A DNA stretch of 64,000 nucleotides from an uncultured Saprospiraceae bacterium (lineage in GTDB: Bacteria > Bacteroidota > Bacteroidia > Chitinophagales > Saprospiraceae): positions 31,527 to 95,526 of the forward strand of contig CALJOK010000021.1 of NCBI GenBank assembly GCA_937981555.1, read 5' to 3'. Of this stretch, positions 26,347 through 35,800 are shown piece after piece. The position numbers and the translations under genes were made by a program. Every line of letters starts with the position of its first letter. The stretch's first letter is position 1. The notes beneath the pieces are model-generated. The model had not been told where the DNA came from. It did not search any database and saw nothing but the letters and a program-made list of their open reading frames with translations.

Positions 26347-27519
26347 ATGAAATTACTTTCAAAAACAGTTACAGGATTAGAGGAAATTTTAGCCAAAGAA
26401 ATTGAAGACCTAGGTGGTCAAAATATTCAATTACTCAAACGAGCAGTTAGCTTTGAAGGTGATTTAAAAACTCTTTATCGTACTAATTTAGAACTGCGAA
26501 CTTCGATTAGAATATTAAAACCGATCTATTCATTTCAAGCTAGAGACGAGAATGAATTTTATGATAAAATCAAAGAGTTAGATTGGTCTCAATACATGTC
26601 TAACACCGATACGCTCGCTGTTGACGCAACCACTTTTGGAGAATTTTTTACACACTCAAAATATATTTCTCTCAAAGCAAAAGATGCCATCGTTGACCAA
26701 TTTAGAGATAATACAGGTCGTCGTCCTAATGTAAATGTGATCTCCCCTACCATTCGAATTAGCATTCATATTCAAATTGACGAGGTGATTGTTTCCCTAG
26801 ATAGTTCTGGCGATCCTTTATTCAAACGAGGTTATCGAGTAGAAAGAATGGGTGCTCCAATGAATGAAGTTTTAGCAGCTGGAATGATCTTATTATCAGG
26901 TTGGGATAAAAAATCTGACTTTATGGATGGTATGTGTGGCTCTGGAACTTTGCCAATTGAAGCAGGATTGATTGCTCGAAATATGCCTTCGCAATGGAAC
27001 AGAACGAGTTTTGGTTTTCAAACTTGGAAAGATTTTGATGAAAAAACTTGGCAAGAAGTGCGTCAAGAAGCTCAAGATAAAATTGTTCCTTTTGAATATA
27101 AAATATCAGGTCACGACCGAGACTTTAAGGCAATTAGTGTAAGTCGGGTCAATATTATGAAAGCAGAATTGGATGATTTAATTGAGGTAAAAAGAACTAC
27201 TTTTGAAAAACTGGAAGCCTCTTCTGAAAAAGGAATTATGATTCTCAATCCACCTTATAATGAACGATTGGAAATCAAAAATATCAACGAATTATACAAA
27301 ATGATGGGTGATCAATTCAAACAACAATTTAAAGGTTGGGAAGTATGGGTGATCTCTTCGAATATGCGAGCTTTAAAGTCTATTGGTCTTCGTCCTTCCA
27401 AAAAGATACACTTGATGAACGGGCCTTTGGATTGTAAATACGTTAAATTTGAAATGTACGATGGAACGAGAAGAACTTCTTTTAAAGAAAAAACAATCGA
27501 ACCGGAATCAGAAAAGTAA
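26347..27519 (+). CDS. THUMP-domain rRNA guanine-N2 methyltransferase (RlmL N-half type)
   Basis: This 390-residue protein has an N-terminal ferredoxin-like/THUMP RNA-binding region (about 1-165, with LSKTVTGLEEILAKEIEDLG). A Rossmann methyltransferase domain follows with the motif DGMCGSGTLPIEAGLIARNM and the catalytic N301-P-P-Y304. The NPPY motif is typical of amino-group methylation of guanine, and this family methylates 23S rRNA (m2G2445 in E. coli). Unlike enterobacterial RlmL, there is no fused second methyltransferase (RlmK) half; this shorter form is usual in Bacteroidota. It is followed at 19 bases by a small exported protein gene. Confidence 0.9.
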   Translation: MKLLSKTVTGLEEILAKEIEDLGGQNIQLLKRAVSFEGDLKTLYRTNLELRTSIRILKPIYSFQARDENEFYDKIKELDWSQYMSNTDTLAVDATTFGEFFTHSKYISLKAKDAIVDQFRDNTGRRPNVNVISPTIRISIHIQIDEVIVSLDSSGDPLFKRGYRVERMGAPMNEVLAAGMILLSGWDKKSDFMDGMCGSGTLPIEAGLIARNMPSQWNRTSFGFQTWKDFDEKTWQEVRQEAQDKIVPFEYKISGHDRDFKAISVSRVNIMKAELDDLIEVKRTTFEKLEASSEKGIMILNPPYNERLEIKNINELYKMMGDQFKQQFKGWEVWVISSNMRALKSIGLRPSKKIHLMNGPLDCKYVKFEMYDGTRRTSFKEKTIEPESEK

Positions 27520-27538
27520 TTTTGAAAAATAGAACATA

Positions 27539-27919
27539 ATGAAAAAAATATTTCACCTATTCCTCTTTTTGAGCTGTGCAAATGTAATGATAGGACAAGT
27601 TGGTTTGCGAGTGGAAGGCACTCAATTTGCCAAGGAAAGTCAAGTCGACTGGGAAGATAGAAAAGAATCGGTGAAAGTTTTTTTTACTAAAAAAGATCAA
27701 TCACAAATCCCTGCAGATTTAAAAAAATATTTTTTATCCGATAATATTTCAGCTAATTCGTCCAACATTTTCACTCAAAAAAACGAGTCCAATGAATTAG
27801 CTTTTTTTTGTAGAATAGAAGAAAAGATTGAACTCAAATCTAATATCCCAGTTAGATTTCGGCTAGGAGAAGTTCAAGCGGTCGATCAAAAAGAAGGAAA
27901 ATGGAAACAGTTTCAATAA
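27539..27919 (+). CDS. Small exported protein of unknown function
   Basis: This 126-residue protein has a signal peptide (MKKIFHLFLFLSCANVMIGQ). The mature part has no recognised domain, but the run 'FFCRIEEKIELKSNIPVRFRLGEVQAV' (given here from residues ~90-116) looks like paired beta strands. Its stop is only 6 bases from the stop of the convergent TPR kinase. It may share a transcript with the rRNA methyltransferase gene upstream. Confidence 0.65.
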   Translation: MKKIFHLFLFLSCANVMIGQVGLRVEGTQFAKESQVDWEDRKESVKVFFTKKDQSQIPADLKKYFLSDNISANSSNIFTQKNESNELAFFCRIEEKIELKSNIPVRFRLGEVQAVDQKEGKWKQFQ

Positions 27920-27925
27920 TTAATT

Positions 27926-30076
27926 TTAATTCATTTCCATACTTAAACCTTCCTCAGCTGGTAATTCTAATCGCATAGGCGTCATTTCGGTTTCGATATT
28001 AAGTGTAAAATAGAATATAGCTCCTTTGCCCAATTCTGATTCTACCCAAATTTCTCCATTATTTTGATTAACGATTTTTTTACAAATAGCAAGACCTACC
28101 CCTGTTCCTTCATACTCATCCTTCCCATGTAATCTTTTGAAAATCTCAAAGACTCTTTCTTTGAATTCCATATCGATTCCAATTCCATTATCTTTCACAT
28201 AGTACACTAAATCGTTACCTTGAAAACGTTCTTTTACTCCAATTTCCACTTGAGGATTTTCTTTATTCGTATATTTGATACTATTACTAATAAGGTTTTG
28301 GAAAAGTTGATTTAAGTGTGATTTATGTCCTTTTACCTCTGGTAAATTAGCCACCTTTATATCAACATTATGTTCCATTATTTTTCCTTTCAAAGTTTCG
28401 ACTACCGTATCTACCACTTCATTTAGAGAAACTGGTTCTTCATAAACTTCTTCATTTTCCAGTTTAGAATACATCAAAACCTCATGCAACAAATCATACA
28501 TTCTACTCACATTAGTTGTGATAAAATCAATATAATCATCAGCATCAGCTCCTAATTGCCCTTTAAACCTTCGCTTTAGCAAAGTCGCAAATGATCCAAT
28601 ATTCCGAAGTGGTTCTTTTAAATCATGCGAAGCAATATATGCAAAACGTTGTAGTTCGTCGTTTTTACGCTCCAATTTTTTATTTTGAATGAGACTCTGC
28701 TCATTTTGTTCTTGAAGTAATTGATTGGTTTCGATTTGTTTGAGGTGAGCTTTTTCTAGCTCCATATTTTGTTGTTGAATCTGATGTTTCTTTTCCGTTT
28801 GTATTTTATTATGTTCCGTTTGAGTTTTGTACTTAGAATGTACTTGCCAAAGGATAACCATTAAAGCAAGTAAACCTACAATCAAAAAATTTCGATAGGT
28901 ACTTTGTAATTCTGCATCTCTTTTTAAAATGTCTTTTTCCTTTTTTGTAATCTCATACTGCATTTTAGTATCAGACATTTTTTGAAGCGTGGCTTCATTT
29001 CTAAGAGAGTCTTTAAGAGCAGAAAAATTTCGGTAGTACATATTTGCTTCTTCGAATTCTCCGATATTATCTAAGTTAGTAGCTAAAGATTTGTAGACAT
29101 CTAACATGATTGGGCGAGCACCTAATTTTTCAGCTAAGATTAAACTTTCTCTGAGGTATTCTAATCCCTTCTTTTGATTACCTATAGCTATATAAATTTC
29201 CCCAATCTTTTTGGTACTACTAATTTGTCCCCATTGATCATTATTTTTAATATTTCGTTCATGAGATTGAACAAAATATTCTAATGCTTTCTGATAATTT
29301 CCTAAAGTTTGGTAATTATCTCCAAGGTTAAAAGTGATATATGATAATTGTGGCTGACCATCTAAAGCCAACGAAAGTTCGTAAGCTTTTAAATTATATT
29401 CTAATGACAACTCCCGCTGATTCATTCTAGAATATGCACCACCTATTGCTCCAAAACTTGAAATCTTTAATACTTTGTGATCAATCTTCTCTGCAACAGT
29501 TAAACATTTTTCGTAATATTCAATTGCTTTATGATAATTCAATTGATAAAAATGAATCCCTCCAATATGATAAAATGAATATGCTATTCCTTTTTGATCT
29601 TTTAATTCTTCTCTAATTTGTAATGCTTTAAAATGATATTCAAAAGCTAATTCATTATTACCAATTACTTGGTATGCTTTAGCTAATCTATAACAAGCAT
29701 CCCCCAAAGGTTTACCTCCATCACCACTAATATTTTGAATCAATTGGGCTAAAACTGAAATAGCCTCTTCATATTTATGAGAATAAATATAGCTTAAACC
29801 TATTTGATATTGAATTTCATATGTAAGCTTATTTTCTTTCAATTTTATACTCAAAGCTTCAGCCTCCAATAGATATTTTAAAGCTTTACCAGATTGATTA
29901 TTATTAAGATTGGCCTTTCCTAATTTAATATTAGCATCTAGTTGTTCTTTAGCATTACCAGAATTAATTTTTGATTGTAGCACATTTTCTAAACTATCTA
30001 ATTTATTAGCAGAAAGAAAAGATATTGCTATCAAGCTAAAGAAAAGTGTAAGTAGTATACTTCGGGACTTTATCAT
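27926..30076 (-). CDS. Orphan histidine kinase with periplasmic TPR sensor (second copy)
   Basis: This 716-residue protein has a signal peptide (about 1-23) and about eight TPR repeats to residue ~350, for example AFEYHFKALQIREELKDQKG and KALEYFVQSHERN. One membrane segment lies at about 395-415. A long glutamine-rich coiled coil leads to a HisKA domain with H484 in YIASHDLKEPLRNI and a HATPase domain (DNGIGID, GTGVGLAI). It has the same architecture as the kinase at 21781 but diverged TPR units, pointing to duplication with a change of ligand. There is no response regulator next to it; the double-glycine peptide gene lies just upstream at 30176-30352. Confidence 0.9.
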   Translation of the reverse strand: MIKSRSILLTLFFSLIAISFLSANKLDSLENVLQSKINSGNAKEQLDANIKLGKANLNNNQSGKALKYLLEAEALSIKLKENKLTYEIQYQIGLSYIYSHKYEEAISVLAQLIQNISGDGGKPLGDACYRLAKAYQVIGNNELAFEYHFKALQIREELKDQKGIAYSFYHIGGIHFYQLNYHKAIEYYEKCLTVAEKIDHKVLKISSFGAIGGAYSRMNQRELSLEYNLKAYELSLALDGQPQLSYITFNLGDNYQTLGNYQKALEYFVQSHERNIKNNDQWGQISSTKKIGEIYIAIGNQKKGLEYLRESLILAEKLGARPIMLDVYKSLATNLDNIGEFEEANMYYRNFSALKDSLRNEATLQKMSDTKMQYEITKKEKDILKRDAELQSTYRNFLIVGLLALMVILWQVHSKYKTQTEHNKIQTEKKHQIQQQNMELEKAHLKQIETNQLLQEQNEQSLIQNKKLERKNDELQRFAYIASHDLKEPLRNIGSFATLLKRRFKGQLGADADDYIDFITTNVSRMYDLLHEVLMYSKLENEEVYEEPVSLNEVVDTVVETLKGKIMEHNVDIKVANLPEVKGHKSHLNQLFQNLISNSIKYTNKENPQVEIGVKERFQGNDLVYYVKDNGIGIDMEFKERVFEIFKRLHGKDEYEGTGVGLAICKKIVNQNNGEIWVESELGKGAIFYFTLNIETEMTPMRLELPAEEGLSMEMN

Positions 30077-30118
30077 ATTGTAATTAGTAATCGGTCAGTT
30101 TAATTTCTATATGAAATA

Positions 30119-30154
30119 CAAAAAAAATGCCACCTTACAAGTAAGGTGGCATTT
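30119..30154 (-). terminator. Terminator of the double-glycine peptide gene
   Basis: A 14-bp perfect stem (30125-30138 with 30141-30154) is followed on the minus strand by seven U's. It starts 21 bases after the stop codon of the 58-residue peptide gene. This is strong evidence that the small gene is a real transcription unit. Confidence 0.9.
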
Positions 30155-30175
30155 GTTCTTTGGAGTAGAAAGATA

Positions 30176-30352
30176 CTATCCTTCTGTATCGCCTCCATTT
30201 CCGTTTCCGTTTCCTCCAGTTGGAGGAGGTAGGCCTCCACCGTCTTGGTGGCCATTACCGGTGTTTTTTGTACCTCCTTTGAGGTTTTTCATGTCTCGAA
30301 CGTCGAGGACCTGCATAGTCCGACGTTCCATGATTGATTTTAAGCTAGTCAT
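30176..30352 (-). CDS. 58-residue peptide with double-glycine leader (natural-product-precursor-like)
   Basis: The minus-strand frame runs from ATG at 30352 to TAG at 30176. Residues 16-27 read LDVRDMKNLKGG, which fits the double-glycine leader consensus LSxxELxxIxGG position by position (L-12, D-8, M-7, L-4, G-2, G-1). The ~31-residue part after the GG is rich in Gly, Asn and Pro, with GNG steps and a PPP triplet. It has no cysteine and ends DTEG. Such leaders are cut by C39 peptidases, usually part of ABC exporters, and in Bacteroidota resemble the GG-type natural product precursors. No maturase or C39 transporter is nearby. Internal ATGs at 30331, 30316 and 30292 are less likely, since the last would remove half of the leader. 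A small 7-bp hairpin lies upstream at 30394-30412. Confidence 0.75.
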   Translation of the reverse strand: MTSLKSIMERRTMQVLDVRDMKNLKGGTKNTGNGHQDGGGLPPPTGGNGNGNGGDTEG

Positions 30353-30583
30353 CTTGAAAAATTTTTCATGGTTAACAATAGATTAATAAAGATCATTTGG
30401 CAGAACCAAATGAGTTATCTTAAATCGGGGGAAAAATTTTCAGTAAATATTTTTGAGGGAAAATTAATGTGGGGAGAAATTAATTAAGGGGAGAAAACAA
30501 AATGGGAGATGTTTTCTAAAATGCTAAAAATATGCCAATTTTTTTCTTCTTGGCTAAACCTTAGATTGTAAAGAGGAATATTT

Positions 30584-31300
30584 TTAAAAAACGTCAAATA
30601 AATTGGCAATACCCATTGGTCGTGCAACATTAAATCCTTCTGCAAAATCCACTCCAATTATTCTTCCATACACACTACTTTTGGCTTTTACAGAATCTAA
30701 AAAACCTTTATTAGATATTGGAGAGTCTAATTCATTAGATTTTGGATTAAAAAACTGGGATTTAAAACAAAGTACGGAATCCAATTTTTTGTCCATATAC
30801 GGTGAGATATCAACCACGAAGTCAGGATGAAGTGTATAATCTTGGATATAATGGTAAACCGCTTTTGGTCTCCAACGGTCTTGCAATTTCTTTTTATTAT
30901 ACGTTTTAACCTTGGCAAGCCCTGCGATAAAACAAGCATCAGAGGTTAATTTTGCAGCTCGTGCATGATCAGGATGTCGATCAGATAAAGCATTGGCAAG
31001 AACTATTTCAGGTTGATATTTTCGAATAACCTGAGCTATTTTTTTTAAGTTTTCTTCAGTATGTTGAAAAAAACCATCTTTCATTTTTACATTGTCACGA
31101 ACTAGAGCTCCCATCATCTTCCTAGCTGCTTCAGCTTCTTTGACTCTTAATGAACCAGAACCTCTTGTTCCTAATTCTCCTCTCGTCAAATCTAAGATTC
31201 CAACTTTTTTACCCATTGCAATATGCTTGAGTAAAGTTCCGGCACAGCCTAATTCTACATCATCAGGGTGGACACCAATTGCTAGAATATCTAATTTCAT
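30584..31300 (-). CDS. bshB1: Bacillithiol biosynthesis deacetylase BshB1
   Basis: This 238-residue enzyme has the LmbE/PIG-L zinc-hydrolase fold. The zinc motif is H11-P-D-D14 together with H112 (RHPDHARAA), and the stretch LTRGELGTRGS is typical of BshB1. It removes the acetyl group from N-acetylglucosaminyl-malate, the second step of bacillithiol synthesis, yielding the amine to which cysteine is added. Bacillithiol is the main low-molecular-weight thiol in many Bacteroidota. Other bsh genes are not in this window. A glutathione-peroxidase-type thiol peroxidase gene lies upstream on the same strand, a functional fit as both serve thiol redox defence. Confidence 0.93.
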   Translation of the reverse strand: MKLDILAIGVHPDDVELGCAGTLLKHIAMGKKVGILDLTRGELGTRGSGSLRVKEAEAARKMMGALVRDNVKMKDGFFQHTEENLKKIAQVIRKYQPEIVLANALSDRHPDHARAAKLTSDACFIAGLAKVKTYNKKKLQDRWRPKAVYHYIQDYTLHPDFVVDISPYMDKKLDSVLCFKSQFFNPKSNELDSPISNKGFLDSVKAKSSVYGRIIGVDFAEGFNVARPMGIANLFDVF

Positions 31301-31322
31301 AAGTAGGATTTTATATTTTGGA

Positions 31323-31330
31323 CAAATCTA
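31323..31330 (-). promoter_or_regulatory. Candidate -7 element for bshB1
   Basis: On the minus strand this reads TAGATTTG, matching TAnnTTTG, with the ATG at 31300 about 22 bases downstream. No good -33 element was seen. Confidence 0.4.
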
Positions 31331-31373
31331 CACTTTTCTTTTTTTCTACGGAAAAAAGATGAATTAGTTGAAT

Positions 31374-31417
31374 AAAAAAAAAGAGCTGCTAATTATATCT
31401 TCATTAGCAGCTCTTTT
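31374..31417 (-). terminator. Terminator of the glutathione peroxidase gene
   Basis: A 15-bp perfect stem (31379-31393 with 31403-31417) with a 9-base loop is followed on the minus strand by U's. It lies 11 bases past the stop codon and separates the peroxidase gene from bshB1. Confidence 0.88.
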
Positions 31418-31427
31418 CTTAAAAAAA

Positions 31428-31925
31428 TTAATCTTCTAATATTTTTTTTATCGACCTTTTTATTTTGGAAGAAGTAGGATTCGTAATCGAATAATAATAA
31501 TCTACTACTCTCCCCTCTTTATCTACAAGGTATTTATGAAAGTTCCATTTAGGTTTGGAAGATACTTTCCCATTTAATTTTTTATCAGAAAGAAACTTAT
31601 ATAATGGACTCGCATCTTTTCCCTTAACTACCATTTTATCGAAAATAGGATATTGTGCATTATATTTTGTCATACAAAATTGCTGAATTGCTTCTCCATC
31701 TAAAGGTTCTTGTCCCGCAAAATCATTGGAAGGAAATGCCAAAACCTCAAACCCATCTGCCTTAAATTCTTCGTACAATTTTTCCATATCATCTAATTGT
31801 GGAGTAAATCCACATTGAGAGGCCGTATTTACGATCAACAACGCCTTACCTTTATAATCAGCTAATGACACTTCTTTACCTGAAGCATCTTTTACCGTAA
31901 ATTGATGAATGCTATTCTTATCCAT
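31428..31925 (-). CDS. Glutathione peroxidase-family thiol peroxidase
   Basis: This 165-residue thioredoxin-fold protein has the peroxidatic cysteine C38 in TASQCGFTPQ. The conserved LAFPSNDFAGQEP supplies the active-site Gln, and KPKWNFHKYLVDKEG the active-site Trp and Asn. It reduces hydrogen or lipid peroxides. In bacteria the electron donor is usually thioredoxin rather than glutathione; here bacillithiol could also serve, given the nearby bshB1. There is no signal peptide, so it is cytoplasmic. Confidence 0.93.
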   Translation of the reverse strand: MDKNSIHQFTVKDASGKEVSLADYKGKALLIVNTASQCGFTPQLDDMEKLYEEFKADGFEVLAFPSNDFAGQEPLDGEAIQQFCMTKYNAQYPIFDKMVVKGKDASPLYKFLSDKKLNGKVSSKPKWNFHKYLVDKEGRVVDYYYSITNPTSSKIKRSIKKILED

Positions 31926-32118
31926 TTCTTTTTTATTTGACTTATTTATTATTAAAAACTGGAAGTTAACTCAAACTTCTGAAAGGATAACCCCATAAAC
32001 CTACTTTTGTTTAGTCTTATCGGCAGTCTTTATTTGAAAAAAAAACTACGGCATATTTATTGATTCTTTTAAAGTTGTTTTCAAATTTTCTATCAAAATT
32101 ATACCTTAATAGTCCATC

Positions 32119-32553
32119 ATGAATTTATTAAAAAAATTCGTTCTTTCTAGTTTTATTATTTTGGGGATGATTCAAAGCAATCATTCCTTTGCTCAAGTTC
32201 GAACAATTTCCAAAAATGAAATGACTACTCCAAAAGTAGAATTTACACTTAACGATATTGAAAAAATAAAAACGTTGCTAGAGCAACATTTCAAAACTCG
32301 AATTAGCGATACTGAAATGGCCATATACGGAAAAGCTTCTGATGAAAATTTAGCACTTTTTAAATTGTTGGACGAAACTAGAAAAGAAGATCCTTTTTTT
32401 AGTCAACCTCATATTTCTTTTATCATATATTCTATGGAAGAAAGATTGGGAAAAAAACGACCTCAAGGAAAATCTAAACTCGAAACTCCTACAAAAAATA
32501 CGAGAAATCCTAAAGTCTCGAAACTACCCAAAAATAAAAGTGATAATTTTTAG
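32119..32553 (+). CDS. Exported protein of unknown function
   Basis: This 144-residue protein has a signal peptide (MNLLKKFVLSSFII to SFAQ, about residue 26). The mature part is helical and charged (IEKIKTLLEQHFKTRISDTE), with a lysine/asparagine-rich, probably disordered tail. No family was recognised. It has its own terminator and no evident operon partner. Confidence 0.65.
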   Translation: MNLLKKFVLSSFIILGMIQSNHSFAQVRTISKNEMTTPKVEFTLNDIEKIKTLLEQHFKTRISDTEMAIYGKASDENLALFKLLDETRKEDPFFSQPHISFIIYSMEERLGKKRPQGKSKLETPTKNTRNPKVSKLPKNKSDNF

Positions 32554-32566
32554 TCCCTTTTATTAA

Positions 32567-32618
32567 GCATAAAAAATCTCTACTGAATGAAAAAAAATCG
32601 GTAGAGATTTTTTTATGC
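32567..32618 (+). terminator. Terminator after the exported-protein gene
   Basis: A 16-17-bp stem with one bulge (32567-32583 with 32601-32618) encloses an A-rich loop. Its right arm contains a run of seven T's, typical of a Rho-independent terminator for the plus strand. Confidence 0.75.
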
Positions 32619-32829
32619 AAAAAATCGACGCATCATCTTCCAACCAATATGCTCTTTTCCCGTATTAAACTTTCTTATTTGTTTTAAAATCAATTCTTCT
32701 ATTTCTCAAGAAAACTAGAAGAATTAATATCTTTAGATGTTTAAAATACATCCTATCTTAAAACCTTCATTATTAATACTTTACAAATATTGTTCATATT
32801 TATTTAACGGACAATCGAATTTTATTTTT

Positions 32830-35800
32830 ATGAAAAATTTTAAATCCCTAGCGATCATTCAGTTTTGTTTTATCATCTCCTTTTCTTTTCTAATGTCTTG
32901 TGGAGATAAGACGGAACCAATAGCTGCACCTTCGACGACAGTAAAAAATACACCAACTCAACAATTGAAAAAACGATTTGAATTAGTTGCCCCGCAAGCA
33001 AGTGGCGTTACTTTTTCCAATGCCATCAATGAAGATTATAATCACAATATTCTCACTTTTGAATATTTATATAATGGAGGAGGAGTTGCAGTTGGAGATT
33101 TAAATAATGATGGATTACCTGATATTTATTTTTCAGGAACTTTCATTTCCAACAAATTATATGTGAATAAAGGTGATTTAAAATTTGAAGATATTACCGA
33201 TCAAGCAGGTGTCGCTGCCACCGATGGTTTTAAAACTGGAGTGACAATGGCTGATGTAAATAATGATGGATGGTTAGATATTTTCGTCTGTCGTACAAGC
33301 AAATCAGATGATGGCAAAAAGGATAATTTACTTTTCATCAATAATAAAAATTTGACTTTTACCGAAAGTGCAAAGCAGTTTGGATTGAATGATAATAGTA
33401 ACACTAATCACGCTAATTTCTTCGATTACGATAACGATGGTGACTTGGATTTATATTTACTCAATCACCGATTGGGTTTTAAAGATGCTGTCAAAATGGA
33501 TTTACAATCTAATCCTGACGGTTCCATCACACGTAGAAAAGGACCTAAAACAGTTTTTGAATCAGATCGCCTTTACAAAAATAATAATGGAAAATTCACC
33601 AATGTGACCAAAGCTGCTGGTGTTGAAAATTCATCTTTTGGATTGAGTGCAACCGTGGCAGATTTAAACCAGGATGGTTACATGGATATTTATGTGGCTA
33701 ACGATTATATCGAACCTGATTATGTTTATATCAATAATCAAAATGGAACTTTTACTGATAAATATGATTCCTATATTCGTCACTCTAGTCAAAATTCGAT
33801 GGGGTGTGATATTGCCGATTTCAATAATGATGGACTGTTAGACATTATGGTAATGGACATGATTGCGGAAGATCCAATTCGATATAAACAATTGATGAAC
33901 GTCATGCGAAAAGATCGGTACAATGCTTTGTTGCAATATGGATATGGTCATCAAGCAGGGCGAAATGTTTTGCAAATTAATAATGGAAATAATACTTATA
34001 GTGAAGTTGGACAACTGTCAGGTGTCTCCAATACAGATTGGAGTTGGGGAGCATTATTTGCCGATTTTGACAATGATGGATGGAAAGATATTTATATCGG
34101 CAATGGTTATAAAAGAGATGTAACTGACCTTGATTATATGAGTTATACACGTGATTCTATTCAAAAATCTGGAGGAATTACTAAACGTAGATTTCCCGAT
34201 GTTAATACTTATCTCAACATGATTCCTAGTAAAAAACTAGTCAATTATGCTTACAAAAATAATCGAGATTTAACCTTTACCAATGCGACGCAGGATTGGG
34301 GAATTACGCAACCTTCCTTTTCCAACGGAACGGCTTATGCAGACCTCGATGCTGATGGTGACTTGGACTTAGTCGTTAACAATATTGATGATCCAGCTTT
34401 CATTTACAAAAACCTTACAACTAACTCTAACTACCTACAAATCAATCTTTTAGGTAGTAATAAAAATACTCAAGCAACTGGAACTAAAGTTAAAATTTAT
34501 ACAGGAAAAGAAATTCAATTTTTGGAAAAAACTTCCACTAGAGGTTTCTTTTCTGGAAGTGAATCTCTGATTCATTTTGGATTAGGAAATCACTCAACTG
34601 TAGACAAAATTGAAATCACTTGGATGGATGGAAAAACCCATGTTATGGAAAATGTTCCTGCCAATCAGCGACTTACTTTAAAACATTCTGAAGCAAATAA
34701 AAAACCTATTTCCAAAACGAAACCTACTCTAGTTTTTACTGAAAAAAGTAGTGCTTATAACATTGCTTTTACGCACAAAGAAAATGTCTTCGATGACTTC
34801 AATCGAGAGCGATTGATTCCACATAAATTATCCAACCTCGGCCCTCATATTTCTAAAGGTGATGTAAATGGAGATGGCTTGGAAGACTTTTTTATTGGTG
34901 GTGCTTCGAATAGTTCAGGGGCACTTTTTGTACAAAATAAAAATGGAAATTTCCAATCTCAATCAACCGCAACTTGGGAGGTCGATAAAATTTATGAAGA
35001 CATGGAAAGTGTTTTCTTCGATGCGGAAGGTGATGGAGATTTGGATTTGTATGTCGTGAGTGGTGGTAATGCAAGTAGTGCAAATTCAACTAATTACCAA
35101 GATCGATTATACTTAAATGATGGTGCTGGAAATTTCTCAAAAGGTACACTTCCAAAATCTAATTCGAGTGCAGCATGTGTTGCCGCCTTTGATTATGATG
35201 CAGATGGTGACCTTGATATTTTTGTTGGAGGACGAACAGTTCCAGGCAAATATCCAACTACTCCTCAAAGTTTAATTTTGAAAAATGATAAAGGCAATTT
35301 CTCTAATGTGACTAAATCTATCGCACCTGATTTTGAAAAGATAGGAATGGTAACTGATTTAAAAATGGCAGACCTTGATCAAGATGGAAAAGAAGAGATG
35401 ATAGTTTTAGGTGAATGGATGCCGATTTCTATTTTTAGTTTTGATGGGAAAAAATTCAACAATGTTACGGCCAAATTTGGATTGCAAAATACTACTGGTT
35501 GGTGGAATTGTTTTGCGTTAGAAGACTTTGATAAAGATGGAGACTTGGATATTATTGCTGGAAATTTAGGAGAAAATTCTCGTATCAAAACTTCTGAAAA
35601 TAATCCAATTAAGATCTACGCAAATGATTTTGATAGCAATGGACGTTTGGATGCTGTCATGACTTTTGGCTATCAGGGAAAACAATATCCTTATGCTGGT
35701 AGAGATCATTTAATTTTGCAATTACCAGGTATCAAACGAAATTTTAATCGTTATAACCAATATGCTAAATCTGACATCACCGCTATTTTCCCAAAAGAAA

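Noticed and set aside
30111..30386. Proline-rich plus-strand frame of 91 codons
   Set aside because: It is the mirror image of the Gly-rich double-glycine peptide gene and of its terminator on the minus strand, and has no start context of its own.
32737..32829. Longer start for the FG-GAP lipoprotein gene
   Set aside because: It would place 31 residues before a lipoprotein signal peptide that must be at the N-terminus.
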